Shown here: piece after piece, positions 1 through 8,053 of the stretch
Layout of the letters: each line of letters begins with the position of its first letter
Position numbering within the stretch: the stretch's first letter is position 1
From: Bythopirellula polymerisocia
GTDB lineage: Bacteria > Planctomycetota > Planctomycetia > Pirellulales > Lacipirellulaceae
DNA: 64,000 nt
Assembly (NCBI RefSeq): GCF_007860015.1
Contig: NZ_SJPS01000001.1
Location: 682,001 to 746,000, forward strand
Direction: 5' to 3'
Notes under the pieces: generated by a model
What the model was told of the DNA's origin: nothing
What the model saw: only the letters and a program-made list of their open reading frames with translations
Database searches by the model: none
Made by a program: the position numbers and the translations under genes

Positions 1-96
1 CATGCCCATCACGATCATCAGCAAGAGACCAATACCCAATGCCGTCAAAGCGAATCGGCCGAGATTGTGTCGGATGTCTTTTACGGCAAGATTCAT
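1..96 (-). CDS. ABC transporter permease, N-terminal fragment (cut by window edge)
   Basis: Only the first 32 codons lie in the window, reading leftwards from an ATG at 96. They give MNLAVKDIRHNLGRFALTAL and then a hydrophobic run, GIGLLLMIVMGM. A short amphipathic start followed by a first membrane helix is typical of MacB/FtsX-type permeases. The ATG overlaps the stop of the upstream adaptor gene (ATGA), so the two are probably translationally coupled as an efflux operon. The family name rests on this short stretch and on the neighbour. Confidence 0.6.
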   Translation of the reverse strand, partial: MNLAVKDIRHNLGRFALTALGIGLLLMIVMGM

Positions 97-1265
97 GGGA
101 TGCTAATTCTCCGGCCGTCACGCAACCGAAAACTTTCATCCTGGGGAATCACGATCGTTTGGCCAACAGCTAATCCTTTGGTAACCTCCACTTGTGCAGG
201 GCTGCGGAGTCCAAGTTCAACAGCTTGCCATCGGGCATAGCCATTGTCATTCCCGAACACTCCCGGCTGCATGTCTCGTAGTTCAATGAACCTGGAGGGC
301 AAAAGCGTCGCGGACTCTTTGCTGGCAGATTCGATGAACACCTCTGCCCGCTGCCCCACAGCCCAGTTGCTCGGCAGCTCCAGCACGCGCACGTCGACGA
401 CAAACTCACGAGTCTCGCGGTCTGCCTCTCGACCCAATCGAGCCACACTTCCCACATAGGATCGATTCGGGTCAGAACGAAACATGACGCGAGCAGGCTG
501 GTTGGGTTTCACTTTTTCCATTTCCGTTTCGTCGACCCACGCGTTGATCCAGAGTTCGTTCATTGAAATCAGGGAAAGAATCGCACTGCCTGGCACGACA
601 ACGTCACCTGACTCGCGATAGCGACGGACGGTCAACCCGGCGAATGGAGCCGTGATTCGTGTATCCGCCAGCCGCGCTCGGTGATATTCGAGAGTCTTTT
701 CGGCCGCGACCAGCTCTTTTTGTCCCTCGGTGATGGCGGCCTCAGCACGAGACAATCCCGCTTCGGCCACCCCCAATGACTCCACCGCAGCGTCAACCTC
801 CTCTTGGCTAACAGCTCGACTTGACAAGAGCTCTTGCCGACGTTGATTCAGTTTTCTGGCTTGAATGACGACGGAATTGGCTCGACTTTTATCCGCTTCC
901 AGCCGCGTTATCGCTGCCTGAAAGGCATCCAGGTTTGCCTTGGCAATCGCGACTTGCTGCATCAGTTCAGCATCATCCAGGCGAACGAGCAAGTCTCCGG
1001 TCTGGACCTCATCTCCCTGGTCGAATAACACTTCTTCGATCCTTCCGGAAATCTTGGGGCTAATCGTTGCTGATACACGGGCCTCCAGAGTCCCGGTTCC
1101 CATCACCTCCGAAAGAATTGGTCCCACAACGACTTTGTGTTCAATGACAGCAATTGGTGAGAACCTAAACCAATAAAACAAGGCAATCCCGAGACCTAGA
1201 AGCATGACGATTCTCAAGAGTCGCCATGTCCATCGCCTAAATGGTTCCCAGTGACTAATCATCAT
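93..1265 (-). CDS. HlyD/RND-type periplasmic adaptor subunit of an efflux pump
   Basis: This 390-residue protein has one N-terminal membrane helix (about residues 18-35). A lipoyl-like half motif follows (ISGRIEEVLFDQGDEVQTGD, about 69-90), then a long coiled-coil hairpin rich in Ala, Glu and Arg (about 100-190). The second lipoyl half (TRITAPFAGLTVRRYRESGD) and beta-barrel/membrane-proximal parts complete the fold. This is the order seen in MacA/HlyD membrane-fusion proteins, which link an inner-membrane ABC or RND pump to the outer membrane. Its stop overlaps the start of the ABC permease by 4 bp. Two ATG codons (1265, 1262) could start it, and no strong ribosome site separates them. The substrate cannot be read from the sequence. 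Confidence 0.88.
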   Translation of the reverse strand: MMISHWEPFRRWTWRLLRIVMLLGLGIALFYWFRFSPIAVIEHKVVVGPILSEVMGTGTLEARVSATISPKISGRIEEVLFDQGDEVQTGDLLVRLDDAELMQQVAIAKANLDAFQAAITRLEADKSRANSVVIQARKLNQRRQELLSSRAVSQEEVDAAVESLGVAEAGLSRAEAAITEGQKELVAAEKTLEYHRARLADTRITAPFAGLTVRRYRESGDVVVPGSAILSLISMNELWINAWVDETEMEKVKPNQPARVMFRSDPNRSYVGSVARLGREADRETREFVVDVRVLELPSNWAVGQRAEVFIESASKESATLLPSRFIELRDMQPGVFGNDNGYARWQAVELGLRSPAQVEVTKGLAVGQTIVIPQDESFRLRDGRRISIP

Positions 1266-1348
1266 CTCGTCTTTCCGCGAACAGCAAACTGATATTCATG
1301 GCATTCTTTCTAGGGATGAGCCTTGTACCTGCAGCATGATGCTGATCA

Positions 1349-2038
1349 TTAGAATCTCCGACGTCCGCGACCAGGCCGCCCTCTTTCACGCTCTCCGCCT
1401 ACAATGTCGTCAAACTCATTCTGGCTCAAGTGCTGAGGTACGTACTCAACATTTCGAAACGAAGCTTGTCGAGAGAAAGCTCGCAAATGATTTCTCGACC
1501 CAAGTTGCAGAAACTGATAGACCTGTTTGACATCCTTTTTTTCTGTGCGGTCAATGCGTTTCGATAAATCGGCGATGTCCATTTCTTCGATTAGTAAACC
1601 CACTACGATTGCATCTTCCAGAGACTTCTCTCCACGGTCCACTAATTCGTTGTAAAGCCCTTGAATTTCCGAATGGGTGAACTTGCCGCATTCTTTGCCA
1701 AGGGAATGTTCATCGACGCCATAGTTCTTAAGCAAGCTGGATAAGGCTGCGATGTGTACCTTTTCTGCGCGGGAAATATTGTCATACATTCTCAGATTCG
1801 ACTTGCTGCCTAATTTCACATAGACGTCATGGGCTAGCCTCTCCTCTTCGACCATCCAAAGTAAGTCTTCCAGTTCTTGCTCGGAGAGTTGTCCTTGAAT
1901 CTTGGATTGGACTGGCTCATTAGATTGTTCCTCTGTGACTGATACACTTTCTTTGTCTTCGTCGGGTTGTGCCCAGCACAGATTTCCCCAGGACAGCATG
2001 AGCAGAATAGCCAGCACGGAAAATTGTTTTGAAGTCAT
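1349..2038 (-). CDS. Secreted DUF2202 (ferritin-like) protein
   Basis: The 229-residue product begins with a signal peptide (MTSKQFSVLAILLMLSWGNLCWA). An acidic linker follows, then a helical domain with EEERLAHDVYVKLG and AEKVHIAALSSLLKNYGVDE, which is the pattern of DUF2202, a ferritin-like four-helix family. The conserved Glu and His residues could bind metal, but no activity is established for the family. The tail is basic (GRERGRPGRGRRRF). I prefer the ATG at 2038 over the GTG at 2047, because AGGGG at 2049-2053 sits at a proper distance from the former and touches the latter. It lies 95 bp downstream of the peroxiredoxin gene and may belong to the same stress operon. Confidence 0.75.
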   Translation of the reverse strand: MTSKQFSVLAILLMLSWGNLCWAQPDEDKESVSVTEEQSNEPVQSKIQGQLSEQELEDLLWMVEEERLAHDVYVKLGSKSNLRMYDNISRAEKVHIAALSSLLKNYGVDEHSLGKECGKFTHSEIQGLYNELVDRGEKSLEDAIVVGLLIEEMDIADLSKRIDRTEKKDVKQVYQFLQLGSRNHLRAFSRQASFRNVEYVPQHLSQNEFDDIVGGERERGRPGRGRRRF

Positions 2039-2133
2039 TTTTGTCACGCCCCTATTTATATATGAGTGTAAGTAGCTGAACGATGCGTCTGTTTACGATC
2101 ATGTGGACCGCACTCCCTGGGAGCTGCGGATCT

Positions 2134-2835
2134 TTACTTGACGGATTCCAAATGGCGAGTTCCACTTGAGGAACTAGACTTCCCGTTCGGGTATGGCTTT
2201 GTGCAGAAATACCAATCGACACAATCGTATTGCTTACTCTGCATACGCTCTGTTGCTGCTTCTGCTGTCGCAGGTGGCGGCACAATGACATCGTCACCCA
2301 GTTCCCAACCTTCAGGAGTCGCGACTTTATGTTCGTCACTGGTTTGCATTGCTTTAAGCAATCTCAGAAACTCATCGATACTACGACCGTTGCTCATCGG
2401 GTAATACACCATTGCCCTCAAAACGCCCTCAGGGTCGATGAGAAACGTTGTTCGGACAGCGGACGTATCGCTTGCCCCCGGTTGAATCATGCCGTAGGAA
2501 TGTGCCACCTGCATCGAGAGGTCCTCGATGATCGGAAAGGGGATTTCAACACCAAACTTCTCTTTGATGCTGTTGGTCCAGGCGAGATGTGAGAACACGC
2601 TGTCAATGGAGAGTCCCAGTAACTCGCAATTCAGCGCTCGAAATTCATTGTGGGCCTTCGCGAAGGCCATGAACTCCGTTGTACAGACAGGCGTAAAGTC
2701 GGACGGATGTGAAAAAAGAATGAGCCAGCTACCTTTGTAGTCCGAGAGCTTTTTGGGGCCGTGAGTTGTCTTCGCCTCGAAATCTGGGGCTGCCTCATTC
2801 AGCCGTGGCATCGATGTTTGAACTTGAATAGACAT
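2134..2835 (-). CDS. 1-Cys peroxiredoxin (Prx6 type)
   Basis: The 233-residue enzyme should reduce hydrogen peroxide, organic peroxides or persulfides in the cytoplasm. The peroxidatic site FSHPSDFTPVCTTEF lies about 40-55 residues in, with the invariant Pro, Thr and Cys. FLIDPEGVLRAMVYYPMSNGRS further on is the Prx6 dimer and C-terminal domain region. Length fits Prx6 (about 220 residues); an extra serine-rich tail follows. I take the ATG at 2835, because AGGAG at 2844-2848 is 8 nt from it but only 2 nt from the ATG at 2841. The gene follows the persulfide dioxygenase fusion by 42 bp and probably shares its transcript, which fits a joint role in sulfane-sulfur and oxidant stress. Confidence 0.92.
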   Translation of the reverse strand: MSIQVQTSMPRLNEAAPDFEAKTTHGPKKLSDYKGSWLILFSHPSDFTPVCTTEFMAFAKAHNEFRALNCELLGLSIDSVFSHLAWTNSIKEKFGVEIPFPIIEDLSMQVAHSYGMIQPGASDTSAVRTTFLIDPEGVLRAMVYYPMSNGRSIDEFLRLLKAMQTSDEHKVATPEGWELGDDVIVPPPATAEAATERMQSKQYDCVDWYFCTKPYPNGKSSSSSGTRHLESVK

Positions 2836-2877
2836 TGTCATGCTCCTTTTCGTAAAGTGTTTGATTATAGTTTGACT

Positions 2878-4332
2878 TCATGAACACGTTGTTGCAGTTG
2901 CACTCGAGCCACACGCCGAGTTGCCCTTCCCGTTCGACTTCTGGATGGAGAAACCGGCCGCATTCCACGCCGACATTCCTCCAAGTACATTGGCGACATC
3001 TTTGTAGCCCTCTCTTTTCAAGAACGAAGCGGCAATAGAAGCACGATAGCCCGAGCCACAGATGACAACGACGGGTTTGTCGTGTGGAACTAGCGAGAAG
3101 TTGTCCTGCAGTTTGCCACCATGGATGTGAATGGCTCCTTCAATGTGACCCCCATTCCATTCTTTTTCAGTTCTGACGTCGAGCACAGTAACTTCATCGA
3201 CTCGCTTGTTGAGGCTATGAACAGAGAGTGTCGACGACTTTTCCAGCGGAAATCCACTGACCTCCCAAGCATCCATCCCCCCCTCCAAATACCCCTGGAT
3301 GTCATCAAATCCCACCCGCAAGAGGTGAGTGGTGACTTCAGGCATTTGTTCAGGGCGATCGAGCACAATCAATGTCGGACGGTCGTAGGGCAGAACCCAT
3401 CCGGCCCAAGTCGGCAGCGTTGGGCCGAAGGGAATGTTGATGGCGTCAGGGATATGTGCGGCAGCAAAGGATTCTTTGGAACGAACATCCACAATCAGGC
3501 AATTTTCACACATCCGCTCGTGAACTTCCTTAGCGCTCCAGCGGCGTTGTCCTGGAAGTTCAGGGCCAATAACAGCCGGTCCTTCCTTATTCACTCGTTT
3601 CATTCGCGCAAAGTACGGGGGCGAAAGCGGCATCTGGTCCATCAGATCGGCAATCCACTCCTCCTCAGGTTTCTCAATCAGAGCACCGTTGAAACGCCTC
3701 TCATAACCAAGCGTCGAAGAACTACGTGAACCTATCGCCTTACCGCACAAAGAACCGGCTCCGTGACCGGGAAAGATCTCCGTAAAACCTGGAATAGTTG
3801 GTAACGTCTGAAAGACACTCGCATACAGTTGGTGCGCAAGCTCTTTGCGAGCTTCTTCGCCCAATAGGTCGGGGCGACCGACATCGCCGACAAACACGAA
3901 ATCACCTGTAAACACCAACCAGGGAGTATCGGAACTTCGGGTTTCGTCAAACAGTGCCCATGAAACGTGTTCTAGTGTATGACCGGGAGAGTGAATGGCT
4001 TTTAAACGAACACTACCCAGTGAAATCTCATCGCCATCCGCGACGATATGGTCGGCATAGGGCGGTGTCCACTCCTTGCCACCCATTCCCGATGCATGAA
4101 TTGTGACACCTTCGCCTAGCCGTGCTTTCAATTCACACGAACCGCTGACAAAGTCGGCATGCACATGAGTTTCGAGAACATGGCGGATGTGCAGACCTTC
4201 GCGACGAGCGATTTCGAGAAAATCGTCGACATCGCGAGTCGGGTCGATGACGGCGGCTTCCTTCGTTTTCTCATCGCCGACTATGTAAGAGTATATGGCT
4301 AATCCTGGCACGAATCGTTGGTGAAAGAACAT
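2878..4332 (-). CDS. Persulfide dioxygenase-rhodanese fusion (CstB-like)
   Basis: The 484-residue protein starts with a metallo-beta-lactamase domain of the ETHE1/persulfide dioxygenase group: ETHVHADFVSG near residue 55, HSPGHTLEHVSW near 113, and GDFVFVGDVGRPDL near 140. The His after the motif Asp is replaced by Phe, as is common in this bacterial subgroup. Two rhodanese domains follow. The first (about 270-360) has no catalytic Cys where it should be (IVLDRPEQ). The second (about 370-465) keeps it in VVVICGSGYRAS. This active-plus-degenerate arrangement is that of CstB, which converts persulfides to thiosulfate. The tail is Cys-rich (SACGSSATATTCS). A strong AGGAGG lies 5 nt before the ATG. 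It sits between the TauE exporter and the peroxiredoxin. Confidence 0.88.
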   Translation of the reverse strand: MFFHQRFVPGLAIYSYIVGDEKTKEAAVIDPTRDVDDFLEIARREGLHIRHVLETHVHADFVSGSCELKARLGEGVTIHASGMGGKEWTPPYADHIVADGDEISLGSVRLKAIHSPGHTLEHVSWALFDETRSSDTPWLVFTGDFVFVGDVGRPDLLGEEARKELAHQLYASVFQTLPTIPGFTEIFPGHGAGSLCGKAIGSRSSSTLGYERRFNGALIEKPEEEWIADLMDQMPLSPPYFARMKRVNKEGPAVIGPELPGQRRWSAKEVHERMCENCLIVDVRSKESFAAAHIPDAINIPFGPTLPTWAGWVLPYDRPTLIVLDRPEQMPEVTTHLLRVGFDDIQGYLEGGMDAWEVSGFPLEKSSTLSVHSLNKRVDEVTVLDVRTEKEWNGGHIEGAIHIHGGKLQDNFSLVPHDKPVVVICGSGYRASIAASFLKREGYKDVANVLGGMSAWNAAGFSIQKSNGKGNSACGSSATATTCS

Positions 4333-4345
4333 ATCTACCTCCTGG

Positions 4346-5158
4346 TTACAAATAGGTCTTGCTGACGATGAACACGGCGACTGCTACGATTCCAGTCGCA
4401 AATATTTTCTGCAGTGTTGCTGCGGGAAGCTGTTTGGCGAGGTGTCCGCCCAGAGCCATCCCAATGACACCCCCCAGGGCAAACAATCCTGTGATTTCCA
4501 GTGATATGCCACGACCTGCTGCAAAATGCGAAGCGACACCCGAAATGCTCACCATCACAATCACAAGAAGTGACGTAGCAACTGCTTTGTGAATTGGCAT
4601 GCCGCTAAAAAAGACCAGTGCTGGCACAATGACGAACCCCCCGCCCACGCCAAACATGCCCGACAAAAAACCCGTTAACAGGCCAACAATGAGGAGCACA
4701 ATCGCACACCGAGACGTAAGCTTGAGTTTTCCATCGTCGGTCCGCTCGCAAGATGGACGGCGGCCCTGATTGTCGCAAACCGGTCCCAGCATTTCCGCCT
4801 GACCCGACTTGTTCCACATTCTACTGGCTACAACCAGCATGAGCAGAGAGAACAATGCAAGCAGAATCGCTTCTGGAATTCTGCCAGCTATCCAGGTCCC
4901 AGCGGGAGCACCCACCATACCTGCAACAGCAAACAGCACTCCTGTTCCCACTTCAACTTGTCCTGCTCGAATTCGAGGGATAACTCCCGCAAGTGCGGTC
5001 GCTCCCACTGCTGCCAGCGAAACTCCGAAGGCTTCTCTGGGAGCCATCGACAGCCCATAAACCAATAGCGGTACAGCCAACAGCGAGCCACCGCCACCGG
5101 TCAGCCCTAGGGCGAATCCGACACAAACTCCGAAGAGGATGCTCAAGGGGTACAGCAT
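4346..5158 (-). CDS. TauE/SafE (TSUP) family sulfite/sulfur-anion exporter
   Basis: A 270-residue inner-membrane protein with about eight helices in two halves. The glycine-rich opening GVCVGFALGLTGGGGSLLAVPLL and its counterpart LLTGFLSGMFGVGGGFVIVPAL are the signature of the TSUP family. Members export sulfite, sulfonates or related anions, or move thiosulfate. A short loop with Cys and charged residues (about 125-145) joins the halves. Its start overlaps the end of the membrane rhodanese gene by 16 bp, with AAGG 6 nt before the ATG, so translation is coupled. Next to a persulfide dioxygenase, removal of the sulfite or thiosulfate it makes is the most likely role; that part is inference. 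Confidence 0.9.
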   Translation of the reverse strand: MLYPLSILFGVCVGFALGLTGGGGSLLAVPLLVYGLSMAPREAFGVSLAAVGATALAGVIPRIRAGQVEVGTGVLFAVAGMVGAPAGTWIAGRIPEAILLALFSLLMLVVASRMWNKSGQAEMLGPVCDNQGRRPSCERTDDGKLKLTSRCAIVLLIVGLLTGFLSGMFGVGGGFVIVPALVFFSGMPIHKAVATSLLVIVMVSISGVASHFAAGRGISLEITGLFALGGVIGMALGGHLAKQLPAATLQKIFATGIVAVAVFIVSKTYL

Positions 5159-5712
5159 GATGGACCTTCACTCTTTACTTGATTCCAAGGCATTTTTGCT
5201 AGTATCATGCCCATTCCGCAGGTGTCAGTGATGCCCGCAAAGGTCAGGCCTGCGCCGACGAATGCTGAGAGTCCAATAAAGTAAGGATTGACGAAGTAAC
5301 CCAGGATTGCACCTACAAGCACCAATAAGCCTGCGGCAATGCGAACTTGTCGTTCGAGCGAAATGCTTTTTTTCCCGCGGTTTACGGGTAGCCCTGATGC
5401 TTCCCAAGCGATCGTGCCCCCTTCAACATTGACGACATTCGGATACCCTGCCGCGATGAACTTCTCACATGCTTTTGACGCTCGCGATCCACTTCGACAT
5501 ACAAGATAAAGAGGATCTCCTGCTCCTCCATTTCTCTCATCCATAACCTTGCAGGGGTCGAGCGAATCAAGTGGGGCGTTCTGTGCCAGTTGTGCATGAA
5601 CCTCACGGAATTCGACCGGTGTTCTAACATCAAGCAAGTCGATGTCAGTTCCCTGTTGATGCAATTGGTAAAGTTCTTTGGGTGCAATACTTGTAATGGT
5701 CTTGGTACTCAT
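5143..5712 (-). CDS. Rhodanese with C-terminal DUF2892 membrane hairpin (YgaP-like)
   Basis: The 189-residue protein has a cytoplasmic rhodanese domain (about 1-110) with active site LVCRSGSRAS. Two membrane helices follow (about 122-165, DUF2892), ending in a conserved TDTCGMGMILAKMPWN. This is the layout of E. coli YgaP, a membrane sulfurtransferase. It would take sulfane sulfur and pass it on close to the TauE-type exporter encoded next. It is the first gene of the operon: AAGGAGA stands 9 nt before the ATG, and an inverted-repeat operator lies 28 bp before the start codon. The very end reads SCCTP, adding two more thiols. Confidence 0.9.
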   Translation of the reverse strand: MSTKTITSIAPKELYQLHQQGTDIDLLDVRTPVEFREVHAQLAQNAPLDSLDPCKVMDERNGGAGDPLYLVCRSGSRASKACEKFIAAGYPNVVNVEGGTIAWEASGLPVNRGKKSISLERQVRIAAGLLVLVGAILGYFVNPYFIGLSAFVGAGLTFAGITDTCGMGMILAKMPWNQVKSEGPSCCTP

Positions 5713-5739
5713 CTTTGTTAGTCTCCTTAAATTATCGTA

Positions 5740-5759
5740 ATATCGTGATGTTGCGATAT
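5740..5759. promoter_or_regulatory. Operator of the sulfur operon (inverted repeat)
   Basis: The site reads ATATCG-N8-CGATAT, a perfect 6+6 inverted repeat. It lies between the ArsR-type regulator and the membrane rhodanese gene, just before the ribosome site of the latter. The same repeat with the same spacing is found at 6134-6153 in front of the regulator itself. A further overlapping half-site (TATCGTAATATCG) starts at 5733. Binding by the neighbouring ArsR-type protein is inferred from position and symmetry. Confidence 0.75.
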
Positions 5760-5780
5760 AAATTTGCGAAAAAAATATTC

Positions 5781-6110
5781 CTACTTTCTTCGCTCCAGAA
5801 ATCGGCTCTCGATGCAGGCCATCAAGTTTTCCAAATGGGGCTCAGCAACCTGGTAATAAACTTTCCGACCTTCTCGTTCGCTGTGAAAAAAACCGCAGCG
5901 CTGCATCAGGCGCAGGTGCTCAGAGGCAACATTATCAGGCACATCACAGTCTTCGGCGAGTTCACCTACTGTATAACGGCCATGCAACAGGAGTTGCACC
6001 ATGCGGATCCGCACAGGGTGGGCCAGAGTTTTGAGGCATTCCGCTGCTTGGCCCAACGCCTTCATGTCCGCTGGTTTTAATGGTCTTGTTTTCTTAGTGC
6101 TTATCGCCAT
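5781..6110 (-). CDS. ArsR-family winged-helix repressor of the sulfur operon
   Basis: The 109-residue protein is a small dimeric helix-turn-helix repressor. LKTLAHPVRIRMVQLLLHG and YTVGELAEDCDVPDN-VASEHLRLMQ form the recognition region, and REGRKVYYQVAEP the wing. It lacks the ELCVCDL metal site of arsenic sensors. It has four cysteines (25, 55, 72, 99). A thiol-based switch as in BigR or SqrR, which sense persulfides, is therefore plausible, though the pairing is not proven here. It reads in the same direction as the sulfur operon, 68 bp upstream, and an identical operator precedes both. It probably represses itself and the operon until sulfane sulfur builds up. Confidence 0.88.
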   Translation of the reverse strand: MAISTKKTRPLKPADMKALGQAAECLKTLAHPVRIRMVQLLLHGRYTVGELAEDCDVPDNVASEHLRLMQRCGFFHSEREGRKVYYQVAEPHLENLMACIESRFLERRK

Positions 6111-6133
6111 GGTTTTGTCCTCATAATATTACT

Positions 6134-6153
6134 ATATCGTAATATCTCGATAT
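6134..6153. promoter_or_regulatory. Operator in front of the ArsR-type regulator
   Basis: ATATCG-N8-CGATAT again, with the same arms and the same 8-nt gap as at 5740-5759, set in an AT-rich stretch with TATA-like sequences. It begins 23 bp before the regulator's ATG on the minus strand, which fits autoregulation. Confidence 0.75.
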
Positions 6154-6249
6154 GTCAATACACTAGTTTTGCGGCAATTCACGATTATTTTGGTTACGCT
6201 GGCCTGCATGTAGGGTTCAGAGGGGTAGGTCCACGCCAGATCGCTCGCT

Positions 6250-7866
6250 TTACTGCTGCACTAGGATTGTCTGAATCGCCTCGGACGGGATGACTAAATT
6301 AGCACGTTTGCTGCCGAAGACGAGTTCGAAATTCACCGCCACTTTGGATTGATTGAGGGCGACCACGGCAATGCTCCCGTCGGGATTGGCACATGCAGTC
6401 ACCATGAGGTCTCTTGCTTCGGAATCAACTCCCAGTCGGATTGCTCCGGGGCGTATGAATTTGCTGAAGTGGGCCATTATGTAGTAGAGCGGGGTGTAAT
6501 AAACCTCTTTGGTTTCGGGTTTCACCAGAACCGGTGCGATACACCAGTTCTTTGCGTGGTTGGGACCACCCTTGTCGTCCAACACGAGATTCCAATCCAC
6601 CCACCCGCTGAGCCAACTATTCAGACTCCCGATCATGTCGCGGGCATATCGATAGACGGGGACGTATTTAGGGTGCAGATGTTTATCTTGCTCAGGTGCC
6701 CAATCGTATCCCCAGTCGGTGGCTTCTTTGCTCCAATACCAATCGTCATCCCGCCAGTGAGGAACTTCCGCGTCGATGCAACCTTCTGTTTCGATCAGTG
6801 GCTTTTCCGGAAAGGCTTCATGCACACTGTTGAGTACTTCTGGATACCACTCGGTCGTGCTGCTGTACCAATGGACGGCGGTCCCCCAGACATACTTGGC
6901 CACTTCAGGATTACTGAGGATTTCGTTTACCCATTCTTCGAGGTGATCTCGATTTTGATCGTAGATCAAAATCTTGCTATCTATGCCGTCTTCTTGGAAT
7001 CGAGGGCCGAGATGGTTTTTGATGAAGTCGGCCATTTGAGAGGGTGTGAAGATCATGCTCTCCCATTGGGCACCGTTTCCTAAGGGTTCGTTCTCGACTG
7101 TGACCGACCAGATGGGAACGCCCTGCTTTTTATATTCTTGAATGTATTTGGAAAAGTAGAGTGCCCACGTCGCATGGTATTCTGGTTTCAGTGATCCACC
7201 GTTCCAGGTATCATTGTCCTTCATCCAGGGAGGGGCGGTCCAAGGAGACGCGATGATCTTGAATTTAGCTTCTGGTACAGCCAAAGCGTCTTTAATAAGT
7301 GGAACCAGATCATCGAGATCTTCTTCGATACTAAAGTCTTCGAGCTCGACATCTCCCGATGTGTTGGCATAAGCATAGTTGCCTAGGGAGAAGTCGCAAC
7401 TATTGATGTGTGTTCGAGTGAGCGAATAGTTGGAGCCAGACGGACTGAAATAGGCATTGATGACCTCTTTCCTTTTTTCCTTGCCGAGTTGATTGAGTAC
7501 ATACGCAGTAGACTCCGTGAATGCGCCACCGAATCCAATGATCTCTTGAAATCGCTGTTTCTTTTGGATGTTGACCGTGGGGATTTCACCAGCCTTGGTG
7601 CCAGTCACACTCTCTTGCGAAAGCTCCTTCAACTTTGCTCCTGCCCGTGATGTCTCAAACACTTTCACCTGCAGGGAATCCTCTGCCAGGCATCGCACGG
7701 GACTGGTCGTGAAGAAAAGTGTGAAGCAAAACAAGAAGATAGTGACCCAAGCTGCAGAATTGGTGATCTTAAGCTGGCTATCAACACGGGTTGATTTGAT
7801 TGCCTTGCTCAGAAGTGCTGCCTGGCTGGCAAATAAGTGTATCTCCACATTGAGTGAAATTGGCAT
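6250..7866 (-). CDS. Glycoside hydrolase family 30 (probable beta-1,6-glucanase/glucosidase)
   Basis: A 538-residue secreted enzyme. A hydrophobic export segment (about 44-60, WVTIFLFCFTLFFTTSPVRC) is preceded by an unusually long N-terminus, so the true start may lie further in at a non-ATG codon. The GH30 body begins with QEIIGFGGAFTESTAYVLNQ. The acid/base Glu is in SVTVENEPLGNG and the nucleophile in KPLIETEGCID, with NSCDFSLGNYAY between. The all-beta domain closes the protein. GH30 includes glucosylceramidases and beta-1,6-glucanases. Beside GH17, GH16 and a glucan phosphorylase, cleavage of beta-1,6 branches of laminarin is the best guess. It is divergent from the next gene across about 100-190 bp. 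Confidence 0.87.
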   Translation of the reverse strand: MPISLNVEIHLFASQAALLSKAIKSTRVDSQLKITNSAAWVTIFLFCFTLFFTTSPVRCLAEDSLQVKVFETSRAGAKLKELSQESVTGTKAGEIPTVNIQKKQRFQEIIGFGGAFTESTAYVLNQLGKEKRKEVINAYFSPSGSNYSLTRTHINSCDFSLGNYAYANTSGDVELEDFSIEEDLDDLVPLIKDALAVPEAKFKIIASPWTAPPWMKDNDTWNGGSLKPEYHATWALYFSKYIQEYKKQGVPIWSVTVENEPLGNGAQWESMIFTPSQMADFIKNHLGPRFQEDGIDSKILIYDQNRDHLEEWVNEILSNPEVAKYVWGTAVHWYSSTTEWYPEVLNSVHEAFPEKPLIETEGCIDAEVPHWRDDDWYWSKEATDWGYDWAPEQDKHLHPKYVPVYRYARDMIGSLNSWLSGWVDWNLVLDDKGGPNHAKNWCIAPVLVKPETKEVYYTPLYYIMAHFSKFIRPGAIRLGVDSEARDLMVTACANPDGSIAVVALNQSKVAVNFELVFGSKRANLVIPSEAIQTILVQQ

Positions 7867-8053
7867 TTAATGAGCTCTGCTGCGTGATATGAATGACAAG
7901 TCGGAAAGCTTCAGGATTGTAGCTGTCGGCATGTCCTAATTCAATCAATGTGCTTCAATAATCTTGCTAGGGATTCAAGCAGTGAAAAAAGTTTTCATTT
8001 GTCAATCGCTGACTCAAGAGTATTCCTTAGGAGTACAATGCGATATACCTCCA

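Noticed and set aside
7890..7920. GGAAAGCTTCAGG as a LacI-type operator before the GH30 and beta-helix genes
   Set aside because: The GAAAGCTTC palindrome lacks the GAAAC-N-GTTTC core; too weak to call.
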